Shown here: one piece after another, positions 24,896 to 32,238 of the stretch
Layout of the letters: each line of letters starts with the position of its first letter
How positions within the stretch are numbered: the first letter of the stretch is position 1
Made by a program: the position numbers and the translations under genes
The notes under the pieces: generated by a model
Told to the model about the DNA's origin: nothing
The model's input: the letters and a program-made list of their open reading frames with translations, nothing else
Databases searched by the model: none
From: Conexibacter arvalis
GTDB taxonomy: Bacteria; Actinomycetota; Thermoleophilia; Solirubrobacterales; Solirubrobacteraceae
Reading direction: 5' to 3'
Length of the DNA: 64,000 nucleotides
Assembly: GCF_014199525.1 (NCBI RefSeq)
Contig: NZ_JACHNU010000007.1
Coordinates: 1-64,000 of the forward strand

Positions 24896-26386
24896 ATGAC
24901 GGATTCGAGGACGCCTCGTCCTCACCGCCCCGACCCGATCGCGTGGGGGGCGGTCGAGACGCTCGCGGGGCGCGCTCAGACGATTGCCAAGGGATGGCTG
25001 CTGCTTCTGCTCGAGCGAGCGCCGCTCGACGCCGCCGGAGCGATCCCGGCGGCCGCGCTCGCGGCCGAGGGACCGGGCCTCAGCGCGGCGTTCGCGCGCG
25101 GCCTCGGCTCCGACGTCGAGCTCGCGCGCCTCGGCGAGGCCGGCGATCTCGCGGAGGGCGTCCGCCGGCTCCCGCTGCTGGCCGGCGCCCGCGACGCCAC
25201 CGAGACGGTCGCCGCCGTCGACGCGCTGCGCGCCTGCGTCTGGGAGGCCGCGCTCGACGGGCCGGTCGACCGCGCCGACCCGGCCGCCGTCGCGCAGCTC
25301 GCCGCCCGCCTCGCCGCCGTCACCGCCGCCGTCGCCGCGACCGCGCTCGCCGGCGCGCCGCGGGCCGTCGCCGCGTCGCCGGCGGAGCAGCCGTCGGCCG
25401 CCGAGCCGCCGTCCGCCGCCGAGCCGCCGCCCGCCGCCGCGCCGTCGCCGGTCGCGCCGGCCACGCCGCAGGGCACGTCTCATGCCGTGTCGGCGGAGCC
25501 GCCGCCGTTCGCCGATCCGCCGCCCGCCGCCGCGCCGTCGCCGGTCGCGCCGGCCACGCCGCAGGGCACGTCTCATGCCGCGTCGGCGGAGCCGCCGCCG
25601 TTCGCCGATCCGCCGTCCGCCGCCGCGCCGTCGCCGGTCGCGCCGGGGCAGACGGCGTCGTTCGCGCCGCCGCCGGCGCCCGCGACCGCCTCCAACGGCC
25701 ATCTCCCGAACGGACCCGCGTTCGCGGAGCCCGGCGCTGGCCAGCAGAGCGGGCCGACGCTCCACGACCTGCGTGGCGGCGACGGGGAGGAGGAGGCCGG
25801 CGCGCCGGCGGCCGGCGTCACCCACCTGCCGCCGCGGCCGGCGAGCGACCCGCGCGACGGGCCGGCCGGCGCGATGGACGACAGCGACCTGTGGATCGCG
25901 ACGCTGGAGCGCCACATCGACCGCTGCCAGCGCGAGGGCGGCGGCCTGGCGCTGCTGCGCGTCGAGCTGGTCGACGGCGACCGCGTCGCCGCGAGCGCGC
26001 CCGAGGGCGAGGCGCACGTCCCGTACGGCCGCCTCGCCCAGGCGATCCGCCGCGCGATCCGCCGTCAGGACCTCGTCGCCTCCGACCACCAGGGCCGCGC
26101 CTGGGTGATCGCGCCCGGAGTCGGCCGCGCCGGAGCGATCGCGCTCGCAGAGCGGATCGGGGCCGGCGTCGAGAACGGCGAGAGCTGGCAGGGAGCGCCG
26201 CTGGCGGCGACGATCGGCTTCGCCGTCTACGGCGAGGACGGCCAGGATGCCGCGACGCTGATCGACCGCGCCGAGGAGGCGATGCTGGCGGCGACCGCCG
26301 CGGGCGTCCGCATCGGCGAGGCCGTCCCGCAGCCCGACGGCAACCCGGACCGCCCGGGCGCCGGCGGCCCGCGCCTGCTGCGCTGA
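24896..26386 (+). CDS. Degenerate GGDEF-domain protein with long repeat linker (496 aa)
   Basis: Residues 1-160 form an Ala-rich helical N-terminal domain of unknown type. Residues about 165-320 are a Pro/Ala/Ser linker containing a 31-residue tandem repeat. Residues about 325-475 align with the GGDEF fold: R-L-A-Q-A-I-R-R-A-I-R-R-Q-D-L-V-A before the signature position, then W-V-I-A-P, and D-G-Q-D-A-A-T-L-I-D-R-A-E-E-A-M near the end. The G-G-D/E-E-F signature itself is replaced by H-Q-G-R-A-W, so diguanylate cyclase activity is very unlikely. It may bind nucleotides or act as a partner protein. TATAGA lies 7 bases before ATG 24896. TTG 24860 is an alternative start. Confidence 0.7.
   Translation: MTDSRTPRPHRPDPIAWGAVETLAGRAQTIAKGWLLLLLERAPLDAAGAIPAAALAAEGPGLSAAFARGLGSDVELARLGEAGDLAEGVRRLPLLAGARDATETVAAVDALRACVWEAALDGPVDRADPAAVAQLAARLAAVTAAVAATALAGAPRAVAASPAEQPSAAEPPSAAEPPPAAAPSPVAPATPQGTSHAVSAEPPPFADPPPAAAPSPVAPATPQGTSHAASAEPPPFADPPSAAAPSPVAPGQTASFAPPPAPATASNGHLPNGPAFAEPGAGQQSGPTLHDLRGGDGEEEAGAPAAGVTHLPPRPASDPRDGPAGAMDDSDLWIATLERHIDRCQREGGGLALLRVELVDGDRVAASAPEGEAHVPYGRLAQAIRRAIRRQDLVASDHQGRAWVIAPGVGRAGAIALAERIGAGVENGESWQGAPLAATIGFAVYGEDGQDAATLIDRAEEAMLAATAAGVRIGEAVPQPDGNPDRPGAGGPRLLR
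25420..25660 (+). repeat. 93-bp in-frame tandem repeat
   Basis: About 2.3 copies with a 93-base period (for example GCGCCGT at 25439, 25532 and 25625). They encode a 31-residue unit beginning P-S-P-V-A-P-A-T-P-Q-G-T-S-H-A and ending F-A-D-P-P. Copies are nearly identical at DNA level, so the duplication is recent. Confidence 0.85.
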
Positions 26387-26455
26387 GCGGCCGGCGGGGG
26401 TCCGCGCGTCGGCGGGTGCGCGGCGCGACGCGACGGCGCGGTGTCAGCGCGTCCG

Positions 26456-26680
26456 CGACCGGCGGGAAGTCAGCGCGCCCACGACTGGCGGAAGGCGGCG
26501 CGCCCGCGACCGGCGCGAAGAGAGCGCGCGCGACTGGCGGAAGGCGGCGCGCCAGCGACCGGCGCGAAGAGAGCGCGCGCGACTGGCGCGAAGAGAGCGC
26601 GCGCGACTGGCGCGAAGAGAGCGCGCCCGCGACCGGCGCGAAGGCGGCGCGCTGCGTGGCGCGAACGGCTGCGCGCGCCC
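26456..26680. repeat. 24-26 bp minisatellite between convergent genes
   Basis: Eight copies start at 26456, 26482, 26507, 26531, 26556, 26580, 26604 and 26630. Each begins CGAC(C/T)GGCG(C/G)GAAG and continues with either AGAGCGCGCG or GCGGCGCGCC. The stretch 26387-26700 holds no supported gene. One frame gives an R-A-T-G-A-K-R-A octapeptide repeat, but it has no ribosome-binding site. Confidence 0.85.
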
Positions 26681-26700
26681 GCAGCCGGGCGCGCTCGCTG

Positions 26701-27486
26701 CTAGCGGCGGATCGCCGGCGCGTCGTAGGGCGTCTTCAGGCGCGGCTTGCCGTTCAGCGGCAGCGCGCCGACGGTGATCAGGCCGCGCTCGACGTCGCCG
26801 AGCGCCTCGGCGGTCGCCTTCGTCAGGTCCCACGTGCGTCCCGTGATGAACGGGCCGCGGTCGATCACGGGGACGACGATCGTCGCGCCTCTGTAATAGA
26901 GCTGCACCTGCGTCCCGCATCTCAGCGTCTTGTGCGCGACGCCGAGCGTCGTCGTGGTGAGCGGGACGCCGCAGGCGGTCTTCCCCGGCTTCTTCGGCGA
27001 TGCCGGTCCGTACCAGCTGGCGACTCCGGGGCGGTAGACGGTGACGTCGACCTGCGGAGCCTCGTCGGCCGCACGGGCGGCGACGGTTCCGGCGACCGCG
27101 CGCAGCTGCTGGGCGCCGACGGCGCGCGGGCGCCAGGCGGCCTTGAAGGAGCCCTTCGCGGAGATCGTCGCGGTCGCGACCTGCTGCCAGCCCCGCTTCG
27201 CCGTCAGCTGCTGGATCGCGACCCGTCTGAGGCGGGCGGGGGCGCTGCCGCTGACGGTCGCGCGGCGGTTCAGCAGCACGGCCCCGTTCGAGGAGATCGT
27301 GATGCCGTTGGCGCTCGCGGTCGCGACCGGCAGCGGGGTCGTGAGCGCGGGCGCCTCCTCGGGCGCGGCGGGCGCGGCGTCGGCGGAGGCGCCGCCGTGC
27401 ATGGCGGCGTGCGCGCTCCCGGCGGGGAGCGCGACCGCGAGCATGGCGGCAGCGAGGAAGGCGACTGGGCGGCGGCGAACGATCAT
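26701..27486 (-). CDS. Secreted RlpA-like double-psi beta-barrel protein (261 aa)
   Basis: ATG 27486 opens a signal peptide (I-V-R-R-R-P, hydrophobic core, A-H-A-A site near residue 28). A low-complexity Ala/Pro stretch and a beta-rich Ig-like segment (about 60-145) come next. The C-terminal RlpA/3D barrel starts at G-V-A-S-W-Y-G-P (about residue 157), continues T-A-C-G-V-P-L-T, and ends V-P-V-I-D-R-G-P-F-I-T-G-R-T-W-D-L-T. The D-R-G-P-F motif with the downstream W-D-L-T is characteristic of RlpA-type lytic transglycosylases and resuscitation-type wall enzymes. A c-di-AMP riboswitch controls it, the second such case in the window. Confidence 0.85.
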   Translation of the reverse strand: MIVRRRPVAFLAAAMLAVALPAGSAHAAMHGGASADAAPAAPEEAPALTTPLPVATASANGITISSNGAVLLNRRATVSGSAPARLRRVAIQQLTAKRGWQQVATATISAKGSFKAAWRPRAVGAQQLRAVAGTVAARAADEAPQVDVTVYRPGVASWYGPASPKKPGKTACGVPLTTTTLGVAHKTLRCGTQVQLYYRGATIVVPVIDRGPFITGRTWDLTKATAEALGDVERGLITVGALPLNGKPRLKTPYDAPAIRR

Positions 27487-27497
27487 GGATGGGCGCC

Positions 27498-27645
27498 TGT
27501 GCCTACGAGGTGAGCTGTCGGGCTCGCAACGCCTGTCGGCGCCGCTACGGTCCGAGACTGCGACCGATTCGCCCCGGCGAGCCAGCGGCTCGCAGTGGGT
27601 CCCCCGTCGGTCCCGCGCTGGGCGCGGAGCCGTTCGGCGTGGCGG
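27498..27645 (-). promoter_or_regulatory. Second c-di-AMP riboswitch (ydaO/yuaA type)
   Basis: Read on the minus strand, the aptamer motifs occur in order: GACGGGGGACCCA (about 27608-27596), GGGGCGAATC (27575-27566), and GAGCCCGACAGCTCACC (27525-27509) followed by TCGTAGGC (27508-27501). It lies 12-160 bases upstream of the RlpA-like gene, and a TATACT box (27656-27651) sits just before it. The 3' end of the aptamer is so close to the start codon that control of translation is likely. Confidence 0.88.
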
Positions 27646-27650
27646 CGGGC

Positions 27651-27656
27651 AGTATA
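27651..27656 (-). promoter_or_regulatory. -10 box for the riboswitch-RlpA transcript
   Basis: TATACT on the minus strand. I do not see a good -35 at 16-18 bases. Confidence 0.5.
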
Positions 27657-27870
27657 CGAAACTCTGCCGGAGCAAAGAGGTTTTGGCACGCCGCTCATCG
27701 CTCCGGGAACAGGAGCGCTCAAGCGCCGTCGCGCCGAGCCGATCAGGATGGGTGAAGGGCGCGCAACTTGAAACGTTCGCGACCGTTCTGCGTAGTAGGT
27801 ACAGGACCTCGACGCGCGCGCATCGGACCCGGCATCCGGGCATGGCTGCATCCCCACAGGCGACGACGCG

Positions 27871-27899
27871 TTGACTTCAAAAAATGAAGTAGCTAGACT
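27871..27899 (+). promoter_or_regulatory. Sigma-factor gene promoter with HxlR-type operator
   Basis: TTGACT (27871-27876), 17 bases, TAGACT (27894-27899): the best promoter match in the window. The inverted repeat ACTTCA-N5-TGAAGT (27874-27890) fills the space between the two boxes and overlaps the -35, as a repressor site would. The same repeat with the same 5-base spacer precedes the HxlR-type regulator gene at 29285-29301. Confidence 0.8.
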
Positions 27900-27906
27900 C
27901 CCGTCC

Positions 27907-28023
27907 ATGTTTGGATGGCAGTGGTGCGCGCTTCGGAGGGCGCTTCTGCCGGATGACCGCGCCGAGGGCGGGATGTCGGGGTGGCGCACGCGACGAGAAA
28001 CGGAACCAGATGTCTGTAGCTGA
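27907..28023 (+). other. 38-codon upstream ORF in the sigma-factor leader
   Basis: ATG 27907 lies 7 bases after the -10 box, so it would be translated as a leaderless message. The frame encodes [12 protein letters not shown] and so on, with three Trp and two Cys in 38 residues, and stops at TGA 28021-28023, 11 bases beyond the sigma start at 28010. The sigma start has only a weak ribosome-binding site (GGAA), so translational coupling or attenuation is plausible. Confidence 0.45.
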
Positions 28024-29113
28024 ACTTCAGGAACTCGAAGAGATCAAGGGTCTCGTCACCCGCGGTACGCAGCTTGGCGTCCTGACGTACGCCGAGATCG
28101 CGACCGCGGTCAGCGAGCTCGACCTCGACGAGTCCGACGTCGAGGACCTCCACGGCTTCCTCGAGAGAGCCGAGATCGAGCTGGTCGAGGAGATCGATCC
28201 GGCGACGGCCGCCAACAACCAGGTCGAGCGGGCGCCCGACAGACGGCGCGGCCGCCGTGCGAGAACGGCGCTCGACCTGAAGCCGGACATGACGACCGAC
28301 TCCCTTCAGCTGTTCCTGAAGGACATCGGCAAGGTGCGGCTCCTGACCGCCCAGGAGGAGGTCGACCTCGCCAAGCGGATTGAGCGCGGCGACCTCGACG
28401 CGAAGCAGAAGATGGTCGAGTCGAACCTCCGCCTCGTCGTCTCGATCGCGAAGAACTACCGCAACCAGGGCCTGCCCTTCCTCGACCTGATCCAGGAGGG
28501 CACGCTCGGCCTCGTCCGCGCCGCGGAGAAGTTCGACTACCGCAAGGGCTTCAAGTTCTCGACCTACGCGACCTGGTGGATCCGCCAGGCGATCGCCCGC
28601 GCGCTCGCCGACAAGGCGCGCACGATCCGCATCCCCGTCCATGTCGTCGAGAAGCTGAACAAGATCGGCCGCGCCGAGCGCAAGCTCGTCACCGAGCTCG
28701 GTCGCGAGCCCACCGCCGAGGAGATCGCCGAGGTCACCGGGATCGATCCGGAGGAGGTCGACTCGATCAAGCGCTCCGCGCAGGCGCCGGTCTCGCTCGA
28801 GAAGCCGGTCGGCGACGAGGAGGAGTCGGAGTTCGGCCAGTTCATCGCCGACGAGAGGGCAGAATCCCCGTACGAGCGGGCCGCCGAGATCCTCACCAAG
28901 GAGGCGCTGCGGGAGGCGCTCGAGAACCTCTCCTACCGCGAGCGCCGCGTGCTGGAGCTGCGCTACGGCCTCGGCGGCGAGCATCCGCGCACGCTCGACG
29001 AGGTCGGTCGCACCTTCAACGTCACGCGCGAGCGGATCCGCCAGATCGAGAACCAGTCGCTGAAGAAGCTGCAGTCGCTGGCGGAGGCGCAGAAGCTCCG
29101 CGACGTCGCCTAG
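28010..29113 (+). CDS. Primary (RpoD/SigA-type) RNA polymerase sigma factor (367 aa)
   Basis: A short region-1.1-like head ([16 protein letters not shown]) precedes region 1.2 ([11 protein letters not shown] at about 101). Region 2 has [23 protein letters not shown] and [13 protein letters not shown]. Regions 3 and 4 follow, ending [17 protein letters not shown], the -35 recognition helix of primary sigma factors. The full set of group 1 features suggests the housekeeping factor, though a group 2 paralogue cannot be excluded from one window. ATG 28010 was chosen from the conserved N-terminus; in-frame starts upstream (TTG 27911, ATG 27953) give unlike sequence. Regulation: see the operator and upstream ORF entries. 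Confidence 0.93.
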   Translation: MSVAELQELEEIKGLVTRGTQLGVLTYAEIATAVSELDLDESDVEDLHGFLERAEIELVEEIDPATAANNQVERAPDRRRGRRARTALDLKPDMTTDSLQLFLKDIGKVRLLTAQEEVDLAKRIERGDLDAKQKMVESNLRLVVSIAKNYRNQGLPFLDLIQEGTLGLVRAAEKFDYRKGFKFSTYATWWIRQAIARALADKARTIRIPVHVVEKLNKIGRAERKLVTELGREPTAEEIAEVTGIDPEEVDSIKRSAQAPVSLEKPVGDEEESEFGQFIADERAESPYERAAEILTKEALREALENLSYRERRVLELRYGLGGEHPRTLDEVGRTFNVTRERIRQIENQSLKKLQSLAEAQKLRDVA

Positions 29114-29140
29114 TCCCGCCGCTCCGACGTCACCGTTTCT

Positions 29141-29170
29141 CGAAGGGCCCCGGTTCGCCGGGGCCCTTCG
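29141..29170 (+). terminator. Strong hairpin terminator with TTCG loop
   Basis: Perfect 13-bp stem CGAAGGGCCCCGG / CCGGGGCCCTTCG closed by the very stable TTCG tetraloop. Confidence 0.88.
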
Positions 29171-29284
29171 CCGTTCTCGGGCGTCCGCGCCGCCTCGCGT
29201 CCGCGTTTGCCTCTCCCGGTCGGCAGACTGAGGGGAGCTCTCCGGTTCTTCGCGCGCCGGGGCGCACAGGCACGCCGTCCCGGT

Positions 29285-29314
29285 ACTTCAGTTCGTGAAG
29301 TCTTGCGCTACCAT
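29285..29314 (+). promoter_or_regulatory. Operator and promoter of the HxlR-type regulator
   Basis: ACTTCA-N5-TGAAGT (29285-29301) covers the expected -35 position of a TACCAT -10 box (29309-29314). ATG 29321 follows 6 bases later, so the message is probably leaderless. The site matches the one in the sigma-factor promoter and predicts autoregulation. Confidence 0.75.
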
Positions 29315-29320
29315 CGATAC

Positions 29321-29704
29321 ATGTCGTACGACGACAGCTGCCCCGTCTGCCGCACCGCGGAGATCGTGTGCGGCAAGTGGACGCTCCTCATCATCCGTGA
29401 CCTGGCCGAGGGCCGCTCGCGCTTCTGCGAGCTGGAGCGCTCGCTGAAGGGCATCAGTCCGCGCACGCTGTCGCTGCGTCTGCGCGCGCTGGAGGAGGAG
29501 GGGATCGTCGAGCGCCAGACCTTCCCCGAGGTCCCGCCGCGGGTCGAGTACGCGCTGACCGAGAAGGGGCTCGCGCTCGTGCCGCTGATCGAGGACATGC
29601 GCTCCTACGGCCGCCGCTGGCTCGGCGCCGACGGCGAGTGCACCCCGGCGAGCGGGGAGGCCGAGCTGGTCGTGCCTGCGCCGCCCGCCGCCGCCGCCGC
29701 GTAG
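29321..29704 (+). CDS. HxlR/DUF24-family winged-helix regulator, likely thiol sensor (127 aa)
   Basis: Winged-helix DNA-binding protein of the HxlR family: I-V-C-G-K-W-T-L-L-I-I-R-D-L near residue 15, R-F-C-E-L-E-R-S-L-K-G-I-S-P-R-T-L-S-L-R-L-R-A-L as the recognition helix region, and V-E-Y-A-L-T-E-K-G-L-A-L in the wing. Known members (YodB, HypR, QorR) sense quinones, aldehydes or hypochlorite through an N-terminal Cys. Here Cys7, Cys10 and Cys17 lie in the sensing region (S-C-P-V-C plus V-C-G-K). The protein ends in a Pro/Ala tail. Its own promoter and the upstream sigma-factor promoter carry the same inverted repeat, so both are predicted targets. Confidence 0.88.
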   Translation: MSYDDSCPVCRTAEIVCGKWTLLIIRDLAEGRSRFCELERSLKGISPRTLSLRLRALEEEGIVERQTFPEVPPRVEYALTEKGLALVPLIEDMRSYGRRWLGADGECTPASGEAELVVPAPPAAAAA

Positions 29705-29816
29705 CCGGCCTGCCGCGCGCCCGCCTGGCGTCCGTGTCGCCGCTTGCGCGCGCCTGCTTCCTGCAAGCCCGCATGCGGCGGCAGGAGTCACCGCCGCGGC
29801 CGGCGAACGCCTCCGC

Positions 29817-31061
29817 ATGCGCAACCGCACGCTCCATCAGCTGCTCCGGGCGTTCACCGAGGACGCCGGCCTCCAGCTGGCCGCTGAGACCGCGCGCGGT
29901 GCCGAGATCCCGTTCGAGGTCGTCGAGGAGCCCGGCGCCCGCTCAGCGCTCTACTGCTACCGGCCGCTGACAGGCAACTTCATCCGCTCGCGCATGGGGA
30001 TCCTCGACAGGCTCCCGTCCTACCTGCCGGCGGCCCGCACGATCGGCGCTATCGCGGGGCTCGACGGCTACCTGCGCAAGCGCGGCGAGCCGCGGATCCC
30101 GCCGGACGAGCGCGAGCGGGCCGACGCCGCCCTGCGCTCCTTCCTCTCCGCCGTCTACGCCGACACGAGCGAGTTCGGCTTCCAGGCCGATCGCTTCGAC
30201 GCCGCCTACGCTGAGCTCGAGGCCGCGCTCTACGAGGGGCGCCAGGTCGCGCTCGTCGTCGCGCCGGTGCTCGGGCTGGCGCTCGAGTCCGACGACGTGC
30301 CGCTCGGCGAGGGGCTGTCGCTGGCGCGCGGGGAGAGCGTCCCGGACGTGCCCCCGGAAGCCGTCTGGTCGACGCCCGGCGAGGTCGAGCACGGCAGCGT
30401 GCTGGCGGTGCTGACGCTCGAGGGCGAGCGGCTCGCCGGCCCGCCGCTGACGACGGCGCGGACCCGCTTCCGCCGCCTGCTCAGCGCACTGCGGCTGTTC
30501 GACGAGGGCGTCTACGCGCTCGGGCCGGTCGCGTGGGCGCGGCTCGACGCCGGGCCGTGGCAGGTGGTGCCGCTCGGCGCCAGCGGCCGGGCCCGCGGAC
30601 GCCGTACGCTCGTGCTCGAGCAGGAGGACGAGCTGCGCGCCTTCTGCAACCTGATCGCGCGACGCACGCCGCGCGCGGGCGAGGTCGCGTGGGCGCTGAG
30701 CCGCTTCGAGATGGCGCGGGAGCGGGTCGTCCCGTTCGAGTCGCTGACCGACGACCTGCTCGCCCTCCGCGCGCTGCTCGAGCCCGAGGGCCCGGACAGC
30801 GGCCGGCTGGCGCAGCGGCTGTCGGTGATCTGCGCCCAGCCGGAGGAGCGCGCCGCGCTCGCCGAGCGCATCGCGCGGGCGGTGACGCTGGAGCGGGCGG
30901 TGATAGCGGGGCTGGCGCAGCCCGGCGAGAACGTCGACCGCCTCGTCGAGGAGATATCGGGCCACCTGCGCGCGCTCCTGCGCGACATCCTCTGCGGCCA
31001 CCTCGACAGCGACGTCCGATCGCTCGCCGACGAGCTGCTCGCCGAAGCGGCCGCGGCGTAG
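29817..31061 (+). CDS. Hypothetical protein with HEPN-like C-terminal region (414 aa)
   Basis: No confident family. The N-terminal 60 residues are conserved-looking (M-R-N-R-T-L-H-Q-L-L-R-A-F-T-E-D-A-G). The middle part is beta/alpha mixed. The last 100 residues (R-L-S-V-I-C-A-Q-P-E-E-R-A-A-L, then L-E-R-A-V-I-A-G, then a long helix ending L-R-D-I-L-C-G-H) resemble Apea-like HEPN domains, in which the order is R-x-A-x-L-L, E-E-R, Y-x-x-R-S-x-I-V-H-G. The R-x-x-x-x-H ribonuclease motif appears lost (E-R-A-V-I-A-G). ATG 29817 lacks a clear ribosome-binding site, so the start is uncertain. The neighbour is an AbiEi-DUF559 nuclease gene, which hints at a defence setting. Confidence 0.5.
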   Translation: MRNRTLHQLLRAFTEDAGLQLAAETARGAEIPFEVVEEPGARSALYCYRPLTGNFIRSRMGILDRLPSYLPAARTIGAIAGLDGYLRKRGEPRIPPDERERADAALRSFLSAVYADTSEFGFQADRFDAAYAELEAALYEGRQVALVVAPVLGLALESDDVPLGEGLSLARGESVPDVPPEAVWSTPGEVEHGSVLAVLTLEGERLAGPPLTTARTRFRRLLSALRLFDEGVYALGPVAWARLDAGPWQVVPLGASGRARGRRTLVLEQEDELRAFCNLIARRTPRAGEVAWALSRFEMARERVVPFESLTDDLLALRALLEPEGPDSGRLAQRLSVICAQPEERAALAERIARAVTLERAVIAGLAQPGENVDRLVEEISGHLRALLRDILCGHLDSDVRSLADELLAEAAAA

Positions 31062-31131
31062 CCGCCGCCGCGCAGAGACGGCGCGCCCCGCGCCCCACAC
31101 GCCACATCTTCCTTGCCACGCTGGCCGGGTG

Positions 31132-31204
31132 CCCGATCCGCGCCACGAGCTGCGTCAATCTGCCTACCGCAGCGGTAGGCAGATTGACGCAGCTCCCGAT
31201 CGGG
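31132..31204. repeat. 49-bp perfect palindrome inside a larger hairpin
   Basis: Two 24-base arms (31147-31170 and 31172-31195; first arm starts GAGCTGCGTCAATC and ends TACCGC) are exact reverse complements around a single A. Outside them CCCGATC (31132-31138) and GATCGGG (31198-31204) pair again. It ends 2 bases before the start codon of the next gene. Within 31062-31206 nothing else is seen. Confidence 0.95.
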
Positions 31205-31206
31205 TG

Positions 31207-32238
31207 ATGGCGCGGTGTGCAGATCGCCAGCACGGTGTGGTGAGCCGCGCGCAGCTGCTCGACATGGGGATGACGGCGCGCGTGGTCGACCGGCGGGTGA
31301 GAGCAGGGTTGCTCGTGAGACTCCACCGCGGTGTCTACGCCGTCGGGCACCGTCGGCTGACGCGGGAGGGGGAGTGGCTGGCGGCGGTGCTCGCCGCCGG
31401 GCCCGGGGCGGCGCTCAGCCACCGCAGTGCGGCCGCGCTCCACGGGCTTCTGCCTGAACGGGGGAGACGGGTCGACGTCACGACCGCGGCACGACGACGG
31501 ACGACCAACTGGGTCGAGGTCCACACCGTGCGGCAGCTGGGGGCCGAGGACGTGATCGGACGGGCGGGAATACCGGTGACGACGATCGCGCGGACGCTGG
31601 TCGACCTCGCCGGGCTGGTCGCGCGCGACGACCTCGAGCGGGCCGTCAACGAGGCCGACGTGCTGAGAGCGCTCGATGTCGAGGGGGTGCTCGCGTGCGC
31701 GGCGCGGGTGCGCGGGCGGCGGGACGGGGGACATGCGGCGCTGGAGGCGGTGTTGGCACGACACCACGGCCCGGTGGTGCTGCGCTCCGGGCTGGAGCGG
31801 CGTTTCCGGGCGCTGCTGCAGGCGCACGGCCTGCCGGCGGCCGAGCACAACGTGCGTGTCGGACGGTGGGAGGTCGACGCGCTGTGGCGGGCCGAGCGGC
31901 TGGCGGTCGAGCTCGACAGCGCGAGATTCCACGACACCGCCGCCGCGCGGGCGCGCGACGTGCGGAAGAGCGCCGAGCTGGAGGCGGCCGGCTGGACCGT
32001 GCGCCGCTACCGCAAGCGACACCTCGTCGGCGCGCGTGGGAACGCGACCGCCGCCGAACTGCGCGGGCTGCTGGGGAGGGCGGCCGCTGATGGGGCGGGG
32101 CCGGAGGGCGGCGTGGCGGCGGCCGCCGGTGGGGCGGGGCCGGTGGGGGCGGCGCGCGCTGGTGGGGCGGGCGATGTGGGCGCAGCGGCGGACGGCGGTC
32201 AGCCGGAGGGCGTGGGGTCGGCGGGGCGGACGCGGTAG
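31207..32238 (+). CDS. AbiEi-type N-terminal domain fused to DUF559 PD-(D/E)XK nuclease (343 aa)
   Basis: Residues 1-60 match the AbiEi antitoxin-type winged helix (Q-H-G-V-V-S-R-A-Q-L-L-D-M-G then L-H-R-G-V-Y-A-V-G-H). Residues about 75-160 continue as the AbiEi-like middle domain (A-L-S-H-R-S-A-A-A-L-H, then R-T-L-V-D-L-A). The C-terminal part is DUF559: G-R-W-E-V-D-A-L-W and L-A-V-E-L-D-S give the D and E-x-D elements of a PD-(D/E)XK nuclease, with F-H-D-T and R-D-x-x-K following. The last 50 residues are Gly/Ala low complexity. Such fusions are frequent in actinobacteria and their role is unsettled. ATG 31207 was chosen because the longer frame would translate the palindrome. It overlaps the convergent cyclase gene by 40 bases. 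Confidence 0.78.
   Translation: MARCADRQHGVVSRAQLLDMGMTARVVDRRVRAGLLVRLHRGVYAVGHRRLTREGEWLAAVLAAGPGAALSHRSAAALHGLLPERGRRVDVTTAARRRTTNWVEVHTVRQLGAEDVIGRAGIPVTTIARTLVDLAGLVARDDLERAVNEADVLRALDVEGVLACAARVRGRRDGGHAALEAVLARHHGPVVLRSGLERRFRALLQAHGLPAAEHNVRVGRWEVDALWRAERLAVELDSARFHDTAAARARDVRKSAELEAAGWTVRRYRKRHLVGARGNATAAELRGLLGRAAADGAGPEGGVAAAAGGAGPVGAARAGGAGDVGAAADGGQPEGVGSAGRTR

Noticed and set aside
26456-26680. CRISPR-like array
   Set aside because: Units follow each other directly without unique spacers, and no cas genes are present.
26441-26704. Open frame translating the minisatellite into an octapeptide repeat
   Set aside because: No ribosome-binding site, no promoter, both strands and several frames open; the repetition explains the open frames.
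31129-31206. N-terminal extension of the AbiEi-DUF559 protein through the palindrome
   Set aside because: It would translate a perfect palindrome; the family domain begins at the ATG 31207 region.
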